Origin: Clostridia bacterium
Lineage (GTDB): Bacteria; Bacillota; DULZ01
Direction: 5' to 3'
Length of the DNA stretch: 5,947 nucleotides
NCBI GenBank assembly: GCA_012520135.1
Contig: JAAYOX010000047.1
Span: 1-5,947, forward strand
Shown here: positions 1 through 5,824 of the stretch, one piece after another
Layout: the number at the start of each line of letters is the position of its first letter
Numbering within the stretch: the first letter of the stretch is position 1
The notes under the pieces: generated by a model
Told to the model about the DNA's origin: nothing
Databases searched by the model: none
What the model saw: the letters and a program-made list of their open reading frames with translations, nothing else
Made by a program: the position numbers and the translations under genes

Positions 1-843
1 GCTATTGAGGCGGCTAGGGCGGGGGAGAACGGCAGGGGCTTTGCGGTGGTGGCCGATGAAGTACGCAAGCTTGCCCAGGAATCCGGAGTAGCTGCTGAAA
101 ATATTGTAGGGATTATCCAGGAAATTCAAAAGGATATAGTGGCGGCGGCTGCCAAGGTTCAAGAGGTTCATAACAGTACCAAGGAAGGTAATCGGGTAGT
201 TGGAGAAACTGAGCAAAGACTGTGCGATATCGGACATGTTTTTCAGGATATAGCTGCTCAATTGAAACAGGTGGCAAATACAAATGAACAACTACTGGAT
301 TGTAGTCAAGAAGTGATGGAATGTATCGACCCTTTGCAGCGCATAGCTTCTGAAACTGTTGCAGCCAGCCAGCAGATTGCCGCTGCGACCGAGGAACAGT
401 ATTCAGTTTTGGCGTCAGCAGGGGATTTAGCTGTAAAATTACATACTGAAAGTGAGAAGCTACAGCAAATAATCGGTGATCGGGTTTTGGAAAGCATGAT
501 GGAGAATTTAGGCAAACGTGCCCAGCAGTTGGATCAGGAGCGGGTAATTGATCAAAGTAATGTCGGTTCCATAGCCCGGGAACTGGGAGTGGATTCTTTT
601 GGCATCACTGATGCAAACGGGGTTTTTATCTATCATACTAACCCCCGGCAGTTAGGGCTTAATCTATTGAAAATTGGTAAAGAGTATGAGGATTTATTAA
701 ATGGGCGAGTGGAGCAGGTGATAACTCCCATTAAACGGGCGGAAACTGATGTCAGTTATTGGAAATATGCTCACTTCCCGCGATTAAGGAGTAAAGGTAT
801 AATTGTGCTGGCTGATAAATTGGAAACAATTCTGAGCAGATAA
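1..843 (+). CDS. Methyl-accepting chemotaxis protein, 3' part, with C-terminal sensor-like domain
   Basis: This is the C-terminal 280 residues of a chemoreceptor; the start lies before the window. The frame is open from base 1, so the first in-frame GTG at 46 is an internal valine and not the start. Residues 9-25 carry the receptor hairpin tip (ENGRGFAVVADEVRKLA), the most conserved stretch of the family, which binds CheA and CheW. A long coiled coil follows, with an adaptation-helix type segment at about 121-133 (AASQQIAAATEEQ), where Gln/Glu methylation is expected. Most receptors end soon after this. Here about 95 more residues (188-280) form a Cache/PAS-like unit with the typical ITDANGVFIYHTNP core at 202-215 and a closing strand, GIIVLAD. 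No membrane segment lies in the visible part, so this domain should be cytoplasmic. Receptor identity is very sure. The fold of the tail is inferred from its pattern, and the signal is unknown. Confidence 0.95.
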   Translation, partial: AIEAARAGENGRGFAVVADEVRKLAQESGVAAENIVGIIQEIQKDIVAAAAKVQEVHNSTKEGNRVVGETEQRLCDIGHVFQDIAAQLKQVANTNEQLLDCSQEVMECIDPLQRIASETVAASQQIAAATEEQYSVLASAGDLAVKLHTESEKLQQIIGDRVLESMMENLGKRAQQLDQERVIDQSNVGSIARELGVDSFGITDANGVFIYHTNPRQLGLNLLKIGKEYEDLLNGRVEQVITPIKRAETDVSYWKYAHFPRLRSKGIIVLADKLETILSR

Positions 844-875
844 TGGTCCGTCAAGGGCAAATTCTGTTTGTTGAC
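842..875 (+). repeat. Imperfect direct repeat, copy 1
   Basis: This stretch, starting at the MCP stop codon, closely matches 1081-1115. Both contain AATGG-Y-CCGTCAAGGG, then TTCT, then TTTGTTG and a final GAC, with a few substitutions and small indels. The two copies lie outside the inverted-repeat element at 889-1063. Copy 1 can also fold on itself, because GTCAA and CAAA pair with the later TTTG and TTGAC around a GGG bulge. It may be part of a larger repeat unit or the trace of a local duplication. Confidence 0.6.
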
Positions 876-888
876 AAACTACATTATC

Positions 889-1063
889 TCAACCGGTGTT
901 AATCGCGGGCTTCAGAGGAGCCCGGTTTGGGGATGAGCTCAGTAGCCTTCGGATACCTCCGAAATCGCCCCCTGCGGGTGCTCATGCCGCCGGCATTTTC
1001 CCTCAGGCTCCTTCGCTCTTTTGATTTTGGCTCCAATTCAGCCCTTCGATTAACACCGGTTGA
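889..1063. repeat. Structured inverted-repeat element (MITE-like or structured RNA)
   Basis: The ends are a perfect 17-base inverted repeat, TCAACCGGTGTTAATCG at 889-905 and its reverse complement at 1047-1063; after one small gap the complementarity continues with GGGCT/AGCCC-type pairs. Inside are several short perfect hairpins: CGGGCT/AGCCCG at 906-924, TTCGGA-TACC-TCCGAA at 948-963 and ATGCC-GCC-GGCAT at 984-996. Frames are open across parts of it on both strands, but none has a ribosome binding site or a recognisable domain, so I do not call a gene. The first hairpin, followed by GTTTGG, might act as a weak terminator for the MCP gene. The layout fits a non-autonomous mobile or dispersed repeat, or a folded RNA. 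Copy number elsewhere in the genome cannot be judged from this window. Confidence 0.65.
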
Positions 1064-1080
1064 CTTTTTGTGACAGTCCA

Positions 1081-1115
1081 AATGGCCCGTCAAGGGTCAT
1101 TCTTTTTGTTGTGAC
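1081..1115 (+). repeat. Imperfect direct repeat, copy 2
   Basis: This is the second copy of the repeat at 842-875, placed 17 bases beyond the right end of the inverted-repeat element. It keeps AATGGCCCGTCAAGGGTCA, TTCT, TTTGTTG and GTGAC. A related TTTTTGTGAC string occurs just before it, at 1066-1075, so this stretch is rich in TGAC-type motifs. No function is evident. Confidence 0.6.
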
Positions 1116-1130
1116 GGAAAAGGTTAGTCG

Positions 1131-1159
1131 TTGACAGCCATCACTTGTTTGTTTAGTGT
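1131..1159 (+). promoter_or_regulatory. Possible promoter for the CofE-like gene
   Basis: A perfect TTGACA lies at 1131-1136. At 17 bases' spacing the -10 would be TAGTGT (1154-1159), a poor match to TATAAT. The better TATAGA at 1159-1164 is 22 bases away, which is too far. A start from here would give a leader of about 40 bases before the AUG. The -35 box and the position make this plausible, but the -10 is weak. Confidence 0.35.
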
Positions 1160-1207
1160 ATAGATAGACAATGAAGAACACCAGACAAAATTCTAGGAGG
1201 CTATACC

Positions 1208-1948
1208 ATGGCCAAAAAGCGAAAAAGACATCCCCTAGTTAAAATAGACAGTGACTATTACCTTCGGATACCAATCAAGACTCATTTGCTGACTAAAGAG
1301 GATGACATAGTGGGGGTAATTGCCAAGTATGTTTCACCGGCGGCCAAGACAGGCGATTTACTTTTTGTTAGCGAAAAAGCACTGGCCATCACCCAAGGCC
1401 GGGCAATTCTGTTGAAAGAGATTAAGCCCAGGTTCCTGGCAAAGCTTTTGTCCAAATATGTTAAGAAAGTCAGTTACGGCATCGGGTTGGGGATGCCGGA
1501 AACTATGGAAATCGCTTTTCGGGAAGTGGGTGTTTTAAGAATCCTGTTTGCAGCTTTTGTAGGGGCGATTGGCAAGCTGTTGGGGCGAAGCGGTGATTTT
1601 TACCGTATTGCCGGCCGTAGGGTTGCCATGATTGACGGGCCTACTCCCTACACCATTCCTCCCTATAATCAATATGTAGTGCCGGCTCCCCTGCATCCGG
1701 AGCGCATTGCCAATGAAGTGGAGGACAAGCTTGGTATTAGTTGCGCTATCGTTGATGTGAACGATATAGGTCGTGAAGTAATTGCTTTATCTCCTAAATC
1801 TCCCTTGCCGGTGGAAAGTATTGTTGCCGTTTTAAGGGACAACCCTTTAGGGCAGGGCAGCCAGCAAACGCCGATGGGTTTGATTCGCCCGATGAGCCCA
1901 GAAGAAGCACAAGAGATATTGGAAGTAGCATCAGCAGAGGAAGGATAA
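1208..1948 (+). CDS. CofE-like protein (F420-0:gamma-glutamyl ligase fold), substrate unknown
   Basis: This 246-residue soluble protein resembles the coenzyme F420-0:L-glutamate ligase (CofE) family. In archaea that enzyme adds glutamate to F420-0 using GTP. The N-terminal CofE pattern is clear: RIPIKTHLLTKEDDI at 20-34, then GDLLFVSEKALAITQGR at 49-65, equivalent to the GD-VVTSK-EGR motif of true ligases. A family-like DGPTPYTIPPYN lies at 143-154. The later ligase motif, usually SDT-GRP-R-G, is replaced by VDVNDIGREVIALS at 182-195, so the metal and substrate site differs. Residues 109-126 are hydrophobic, but a membrane segment is unlikely. The C-terminal reductase domain of some FbiB proteins is absent. 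The start is well set: AGGAGG at 1195-1200, seven bases before the ATG. The gene stands alone on its strand. Membership of the CofE-like family is fairly sure; the reaction is not, since no F420 gene is visible nearby. Confidence 0.85.
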   Translation: MAKKRKRHPLVKIDSDYYLRIPIKTHLLTKEDDIVGVIAKYVSPAAKTGDLLFVSEKALAITQGRAILLKEIKPRFLAKLLSKYVKKVSYGIGLGMPETMEIAFREVGVLRILFAAFVGAIGKLLGRSGDFYRIAGRRVAMIDGPTPYTIPPYNQYVVPAPLHPERIANEVEDKLGISCAIVDVNDIGREVIALSPKSPLPVESIVAVLRDNPLGQGSQQTPMGLIRPMSPEEAQEILEVASAEEG

Positions 1949-1951
1949 GCC

Positions 1952-3535
1952 TTAAACCTTGAACTTTCCTAATATCCCTGCCAGTTTAGGTCCGATACCG
2001 GGGATAATTCGTAAATCTTGTGGTTCAACACCGCCGGTGGCCAAGATTGCTGTACCATAAGTGATTATGCCTGTTGCAATAGCGATGATTGATCCCAGGG
2101 TATTACCCAGAGGTTGATTGGCAAGCAGGTAAATTGACCGGACAGCCAGCACCATTATGATTGTACTTACCAGGGGAAGCACCAGGTTTTTTTTCCAATC
2201 CATCTTAAATTGGGTGTATTTTTTTACGTAAAATAGATTGAGCGCTACGGAAACGGTAAATCCGGTGACGGTAGCAATCCCTGCACCCTGGATACTCAGA
2301 GCCGGGATTGCTACCAGAACATAGTTCAGGGTTCCTTTGATGATGATGCCGGTAGTGAGATTGATTACGGGTAAGTAAGTCTTGCCCATGCCTTGGAGTG
2401 TACCCCTGGTAGTCTGGTAAAGGCCTAGCAATAATGTAGAAGGAGCTAATATTGCCACTAGAGGTCCTACCTCCGGCTTATCATAGAGCATGGCACAGAT
2501 AGGAGTGGCCAATACCCATAGGCCTGCAGCAGAAGGCAAACCGATTAAAAAAGTGCTCCACAGGGCTTGGTTAACTCGATAACTAACTTCCTGTTTATTG
2601 TTTTTTGCCATGGCCTCGGAAATGACAGGGACCAAAGCCAGTGAAATTGAGATCGTAATAATAGGGGCAATATTGATTAGGGGATTGGCCATACCGGAAA
2701 ACTGACCGAATAATTGTGTAACTCGCTCAGAGGTATGCCCCGCCAACAGCAGCCGGGTTGGAATGATCGTGGCATCAATTGCCTGCATGATAGGTACTAC
2801 CAATCCCCCCACCGATACGGGGAAGGCCAGGGTAATAATCCTTGTAAGCAATATACTTACCGGTTCAGTCTTTTCTACCGGTTGTAATTCAGCTTTATAT
2901 TTTTGCCTGTGTTTTTTATAAGCTTGCAATAATACTCCCAGTGCCGCCAGTCCTCCGGTTACGGCTCCAAAAGTAGCACCGGCAGCGGCAAATTCCAATC
3001 CCCGGGGCAGCAGCAAATAGGCTAGCAGTAAGACGGTAGTCACCCGGATAACCTGTTCAATGATTTGAGAGGTAGCCGTAGGCACCATAGTTTGGTTGCC
3101 TTGAAAGTATCCTCTGAAAGCGGAAGTGACTGCAGTTAAAAAGATGGCCGGGGCCACGGCAATTAAGCCATAGAAGACTCCGGGATTGAGAAATATATGA
3201 GTAGCTAACCATTTGGCGCTTATGAATAGTAACAAAGTAAATAAGGAGCCAAAGGCCGCCATAATCATTAAGGAAAGTCGAAAGATCCTGTGGGCGGCGA
3301 AATAGTCATCTTTAGCTTGTTTTTCCGCGACCAGAATGGAAATAGCCACCGGTATTCCGGCTGTAGACAGAGTTAGCAGGATGCCGTAGACAGGATAGGC
3401 CATTTGGTAAAGCCCCATTCCTTCATCTCCGATTAATCTGGCCAGTGGTATTTTATATAATGCACCTATGACTTTCACAATCAAACCGGCTACAGATAAA
3501 ACCAGGGCACCTTTAAAAAAGCTCTTCTCCCCCAC
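1952..3535 (-). CDS. SpoVB/YtgP-like polysaccharide or lipid-intermediate flippase (MOP superfamily)
   Basis: A 527-residue integral membrane protein, close to the usual 510-545 for SpoVB and YtgP, with enough hydrophobic segments for about 14 membrane spans. The N-terminal pattern is diagnostic: FFKGALVLSVAGLIVKVIGA, then a RLIGDEGMGLYQMAYPVYG stretch near residues 34-52 and GIPVAIS soon after. FRGYFQGNQTMVPTATSQIIEQ lies further on, a family signature repeated in the second half as TTRGTLQGMGKTYLP. Relatives move undecaprenyl-linked envelope or spore-cortex precursors across the membrane. Which one this moves is not visible, so I give no symbol. The tail, DLRIIPGIGPKLAGILGKF, resembles a helix-hairpin-helix but is common at the end of this family. 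The start is a GTG (3535-3533) with only a weak AGG-containing site upstream; it is chosen because the family motif begins at once. The stop is 3 bases from the convergent CofE-like gene. Confidence 0.93.
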   Translation of the reverse strand: MGEKSFFKGALVLSVAGLIVKVIGALYKIPLARLIGDEGMGLYQMAYPVYGILLTLSTAGIPVAISILVAEKQAKDDYFAAHRIFRLSLMIMAAFGSLFTLLLFISAKWLATHIFLNPGVFYGLIAVAPAIFLTAVTSAFRGYFQGNQTMVPTATSQIIEQVIRVTTVLLLAYLLLPRGLEFAAAGATFGAVTGGLAALGVLLQAYKKHRQKYKAELQPVEKTEPVSILLTRIITLAFPVSVGGLVVPIMQAIDATIIPTRLLLAGHTSERVTQLFGQFSGMANPLINIAPIITISISLALVPVISEAMAKNNKQEVSYRVNQALWSTFLIGLPSAAGLWVLATPICAMLYDKPEVGPLVAILAPSTLLLGLYQTTRGTLQGMGKTYLPVINLTTGIIIKGTLNYVLVAIPALSIQGAGIATVTGFTVSVALNLFYVKKYTQFKMDWKKNLVLPLVSTIIMVLAVRSIYLLANQPLGNTLGSIIAIATGIITYGTAILATGGVEPQDLRIIPGIGPKLAGILGKFKV

Positions 3536-3842
3536 GCTACTACCTACTTTCCAAAACAGTAATCAGTCGTCAGTAGTTAGATTTGCATGCTTTTCTTTCA
3601 GACATCATCCCCAAACAGGGCCCCTCTGATGCCCACCATTAACATCGATTTTGCTTTGAGTAGTTTCTGAAAGGCATTATAAGGCTTATTATGTATTTTA
3701 ACCCAATTAGTATTGTAAACCATCAGATTGGCTTTTGCGTTATCTAAACATGTTGACCCCAGGACAGGTAATCCGGATATCCTAGGATGAGGCCTTTGCC
3801 GGTTCCGTTCCAACATTAATACTGACCAAATGTAGGTCATAA
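3536..3842. other. Spacer between the two transporter genes, no recognised gene
   Basis: These 307 bases separate the MATE stop codon from the SpoVB-like GTG, both on the minus strand. One minus-strand frame stays open from 3882 to 3598 (94 codons), overlapping the end of the MATE gene. It has no convincing ribosome binding site and no domain I recognise, so it is left uncalled. It may be a gene remnant or chance. No clear intrinsic terminator for the MATE gene is visible: GGTCA/TGACC can pair across the stop codon, but no T-run follows. A TATAAT on the minus strand (3681-3676) is the only promoter-like signal. Confidence 0.6.
3676..3706 (-). promoter_or_regulatory. Possible promoter for the SpoVB-like gene
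   Basis: On the minus strand a perfect TATAAT (3681-3676) is preceded, 19 bases upstream, by TTGGGT (3706-3701), a partial -35 match with long spacing. It would give a leader of about 130 bases before the GTG start. In an AT-rich spacer a lone TATAAT can occur by chance, so this is tentative. Confidence 0.3.
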
Positions 3843-5231
3843 TTAACCGCTGACCAAAGTGCGGGTTACATTTTTGATCCACCGTCCGGACTTCAAACGC
3901 CTAAGACCTAAAATACATTTTGCCGTCTCTTCAATTACGGCAAGGGAATAGACAAGATAAATCGGCAAGTGAAAGATAAAGGCGCCGGTAATTGTCAACG
4001 GTACTCCAATAAACCACATGGTAAAGCCTTCGATGATGAAAGCGTAAGTTGCATCTCCTCCTCCCCGTAAAACACCGACAATGAGCATGATTCCCAACGC
4101 CCGGACAAAGAAGAGCAGCGCATTAATCAGCAAAATCATTTGCGAATTGTGTCTCACAGTCTCGGAGATATTATAAAAATTGAGGATGCCCGGTGTCGCT
4201 GCGGCAAGAAGCAATCCTAAGACCACACTAACCTCGATGGCAAGTAGGGAAAACTTTCTTGCATAGTTTTTGGACAACCATTCTTCTTCCGCACCGATAC
4301 TATTCCCAATCATCACTGTAGCTGCGCTGGCGAGCCCAAAAATCGCAACCAAAAAAAGATTAATGACGGTACTACAAATCTGGGTCGCCGCTACTGCCTG
4401 GGTTCCCATCCTTCCGTAAACAGCAACATAAACTAAAGTGGCAAGCCCCCAACAGATATCATTCAAGATCACCGGCATAATTGTTCCATAAGCCTTTCTT
4501 ACAAATCCAAGGCTAAAATCCAGCAATTCTCTAAAGGAAGCCGCCAGCACCCCTTTGCCGGCGTAGACAAGGCCAACCAGCAGGATTGCTTCCAGTACCC
4601 GGGCAATCAGAGTGGCTAACGCCGCTCCTTCCACACCCATTGCAGGCGCTCCAAAATTACCGAAGATAAGAACATAATTCAGGAAGGCATTGGTAATCAG
4701 GGCAATAATGCTGATCACCATGGGTTGAACAGCATGGCCTATGGAACGGAGAGCAAAGCTATAAACAAAAGTAATACCGGTAAAGAGATAGCCGGCTAAA
4801 ACAATCCGCAAGTAGGCAGCGCCAAGTTCAATTACGAGCTTGTCAGTATTGAATAATGCCATAACCTTCGCCGGAAACAGAAAACCAATGATCACAAACA
4901 GGGTGGAAACAATTATAACAGATACTAATCCTATTCCTAAAATCCGCCTTATATTGGCAACGTCTTTTTTACCCCAGAATTGGGCAATGAAGACACTGCA
5001 CCCAGCACACAGGCCTACCAGGAACATATGAAAGAAAAAGAAGTATTGGTTGGCAATTCCGACTGCCGCAATTTCAACTTCTCCTAATCTTCCTACCATC
5101 ACCGTATCGATTAGATTCAAGAATGCTGAGATAAAATTCTGAGCCATAACAGGTAAAGCGATGGCTAACATTGTAGAGTAAAATTTCTTATTGCTGAAAA
5201 TTTTTGCAGATTGTTGCGTTGATTTGTCCAT
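3843..5231 (-). CDS. MATE family multidrug/metabolite efflux transporter
   Basis: A 462-residue membrane protein of the MATE family (NorM/DinF relatives), normally 12 spans, which exports cationic drugs or metabolites in exchange for Na+ or H+. The first helix has the family's conserved proline (P27 in IALPVMAQN) and aspartate (D42 in NLIDTVMVGRLG), the latter matching the coupling residue of known MATEs. Next come AAVGIANQYFFFFHMF and SVFIAQFWGKKD, and late in the protein the RGGGDATYAFIIEG signature. The start is taken at 5231 (MDKSTQQSAK) because GGAGG lies five bases upstream (5241-5237). An in-frame ATG at 5270 would add 13 residues, but it sits inside the terminator stem and lacks a well-spaced site. 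Overall length is normal and no break is seen. A promoter, intrinsic terminator and possible leader peptide lie just upstream. The substrate cannot be read from sequence. Confidence 0.95.
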   Translation of the reverse strand: MDKSTQQSAKIFSNKKFYSTMLAIALPVMAQNFISAFLNLIDTVMVGRLGEVEIAAVGIANQYFFFFHMFLVGLCAGCSVFIAQFWGKKDVANIRRILGIGLVSVIIVSTLFVIIGFLFPAKVMALFNTDKLVIELGAAYLRIVLAGYLFTGITFVYSFALRSIGHAVQPMVISIIALITNAFLNYVLIFGNFGAPAMGVEGAALATLIARVLEAILLVGLVYAGKGVLAASFRELLDFSLGFVRKAYGTIMPVILNDICWGLATLVYVAVYGRMGTQAVAATQICSTVINLFLVAIFGLASAATVMIGNSIGAEEEWLSKNYARKFSLLAIEVSVVLGLLLAAATPGILNFYNISETVRHNSQMILLINALLFFVRALGIMLIVGVLRGGGDATYAFIIEGFTMWFIGVPLTITGAFIFHLPIYLVYSLAVIEETAKCILGLRRLKSGRWIKNVTRTLVSG

Positions 5232-5247
5232 GTTGTCCTCCAAGTTG

Positions 5248-5295
5248 CTAACAGCAGGCAAAAAAGCCATCCCACGTGAAGATGGCTTTTGTCAT
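5248..5295 (-). CDS. Possible 15-residue leader peptide upstream of the MATE gene
   Basis: On the minus strand an ATG at 5295 opens a 15-codon frame, MTKAIFTWDGFFACC, ending with TAG (5250-5248), 6 bases before the GGAGG of the MATE gene. It starts about 14 bases after the predicted transcription start and runs through the whole terminator hairpin. A ribosome on it could therefore change whether the hairpin forms, as in drug-inducible leader peptides. Against this, no good Shine-Dalgarno site precedes the ATG, and a frame this short can arise by chance. Confidence 0.35.
   Translation of the reverse strand: MTKAIFTWDGFFACC
5260..5290 (-). terminator. Intrinsic terminator in the MATE leader (putative attenuator)
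   Basis: Read on the minus strand, AAAAGCCATC (5290-5281), a nine-base loop and GATGGCTTTT (5271-5262) form a perfect 10-base-pair stem, of which six pairs are the GCCATC/GATGGC core, and the run continues to six T in all (5265-5260). This is a standard intrinsic terminator. It lies between the extended -10 promoter and the MATE start, so it should end many transcripts early unless antitermination occurs. The same stem read on the + strand has only four T and no gene ahead of it. Confidence 0.8.
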
Positions 5296-5315
5296 CTATC
5301 GTATGTTACTCATTA

Positions 5316-5324
5316 ATTATACCA
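5316..5324 (-). promoter_or_regulatory. Extended -10 promoter for the MATE gene
   Basis: On the minus strand the string TGGTATAAT combines a perfect TATAAT (5321-5316) with the TG extension that allows activity without a good -35. No strong -35 is seen at 17 bases. Transcription should begin near 5309, giving a leader of about 78 bases with the terminator inside it. The promoter points away from the valS promoter, and the roughly 170 bases between them hold nothing else that I recognise. Confidence 0.6.
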
Positions 5325-5492
5325 TATCATTTTCAAGTTTGTTTTATAGTTTTTAACCATATTGTCCACACCTAAGGCATTAGCTTTATCGCTGGTTCAG
5401 TGATTTCTCGCACCGTTATTACCAATATGAACCTTGTCATTGGGCCCCATGTTACGGCTATAGGTATTGTAGTGGCGGTACCCCTTCCTCTC

Positions 5493-5521
5493 TTGACAAT
5501 GGATGCGACGGAAGGTATGAT
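5493..5521 (+). promoter_or_regulatory. Sigma-A-type promoter for the T-box/valS transcript
   Basis: A perfect TTGACA (5493-5498), a 17-base spacer and TATGAT (5516-5521, five of six matching) make a strong housekeeping promoter. The transcript should start near 5528, shortly before Stem I of the T-box, which is the expected arrangement. Confidence 0.8.
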
Positions 5522-5549
5522 ATTGGTCATAAAAAGAGAAATTAAGACA

Positions 5550-5791
5550 AAAAAAGATGTTGAAGGGGAGTAGTAGCCCGGCAGAACCCACCCAGAGAGG
5601 AAACCCCCGGCTGAAAGGTTTCTTGGTAGAGCAGGTGAAGTCGCCCCGGAGTTGCCCTATTGAAATCAGTAGATAGGGCCGGGATTGCCCGTTATTGCTG
5701 CTAAAGTGCCTTTTTCTTGATGGAAAAAGGAAGTAAGGTGGTACCGCGAAGCTCTTTTCGTCCTTAAAGACGAAAGGGGCTTTTTTATTTT
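5550..5791 (+). promoter_or_regulatory. T-box riboswitch (valine), leader of valS
   Basis: This leader senses uncharged tRNA-Val and lets transcription continue into valS when valine charging is low. In Stem I, GGGG (5565-5568) pairs with CCCC (5644-5647) below a specifier loop containing AGTA (5569-5572) on one side and GAA-GTC (5637-5642) on the other. GTC (5640-5642) is a valine codon, read by anticodon GAC. AGAGAGG (5594-5600) and an AAACC/GGTTT hairpin form the distal part. A GCCCTAT/ATAGGGC stem follows, then Stem III (CCTTTTTC at 5709-5716 with GAAAAAGG at 5723-5730). The T-box sequence AAGGTGGTACCGCG is at 5735-5748; its TGGT (5739-5742) can pair with an ACCA tRNA end. CGTCCTT (5759-5765) closes the antiterminator and overlaps the terminator's 5' arm. 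All the main canonical parts are present. Confidence 0.96.
5751..5786 (+). terminator. T-box-controlled intrinsic terminator before valS
   Basis: GCTCTTTTCGTC (5751-5762) pairs with GACGAAAGGGGC (5769-5780) through 12 pairs, including two G-U, around a CTTAAA loop, and is followed by six T. Its 5' arm shares bases with the antiterminator, so binding of uncharged tRNA-Val prevents it from forming. Confidence 0.93.
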
Positions 5792-5824
5792 GGCAGTATG
5801 GATGGAAATAGGAGGTTTTGAGTG

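Noticed and set aside
306..515. A 69-codon minus-strand open frame inside the chemoreceptor gene
   Set aside because: It is the shadow of the well-conserved receptor coding frame.
899..1093. A 64-codon minus-strand open frame across the inverted-repeat element
   Set aside because: No ribosome binding site; a basic, low-complexity composition; and the sequence is better explained by the nested inverted repeats.
4840..5031. A 63-codon plus-strand open frame inside the MATE gene
   Set aside because: It is antisense to conserved MATE coding sequence, with no ribosome site.
5232..5270. An upstream MATE start at ATG 5270, adding 13 residues
   Set aside because: This ATG lies in the terminator stem without a well-spaced ribosome site, while ATG 5231 has GGAGG five bases upstream.
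5248..5310. A known metabolite riboswitch ahead of the MATE gene
   Set aside because: Only about 20 bases lie between the predicted transcript start and the hairpin, too few for known aptamers, and no aptamer motif is seen.
5397..5591. Open frames on both strands between the MATE and valS promoters, including a plus-strand frame from GTG 5400 to the stop near 5571
   Set aside because: No ribosome sites or known domains; the valS promoter and the start of the T-box lie inside this stretch.
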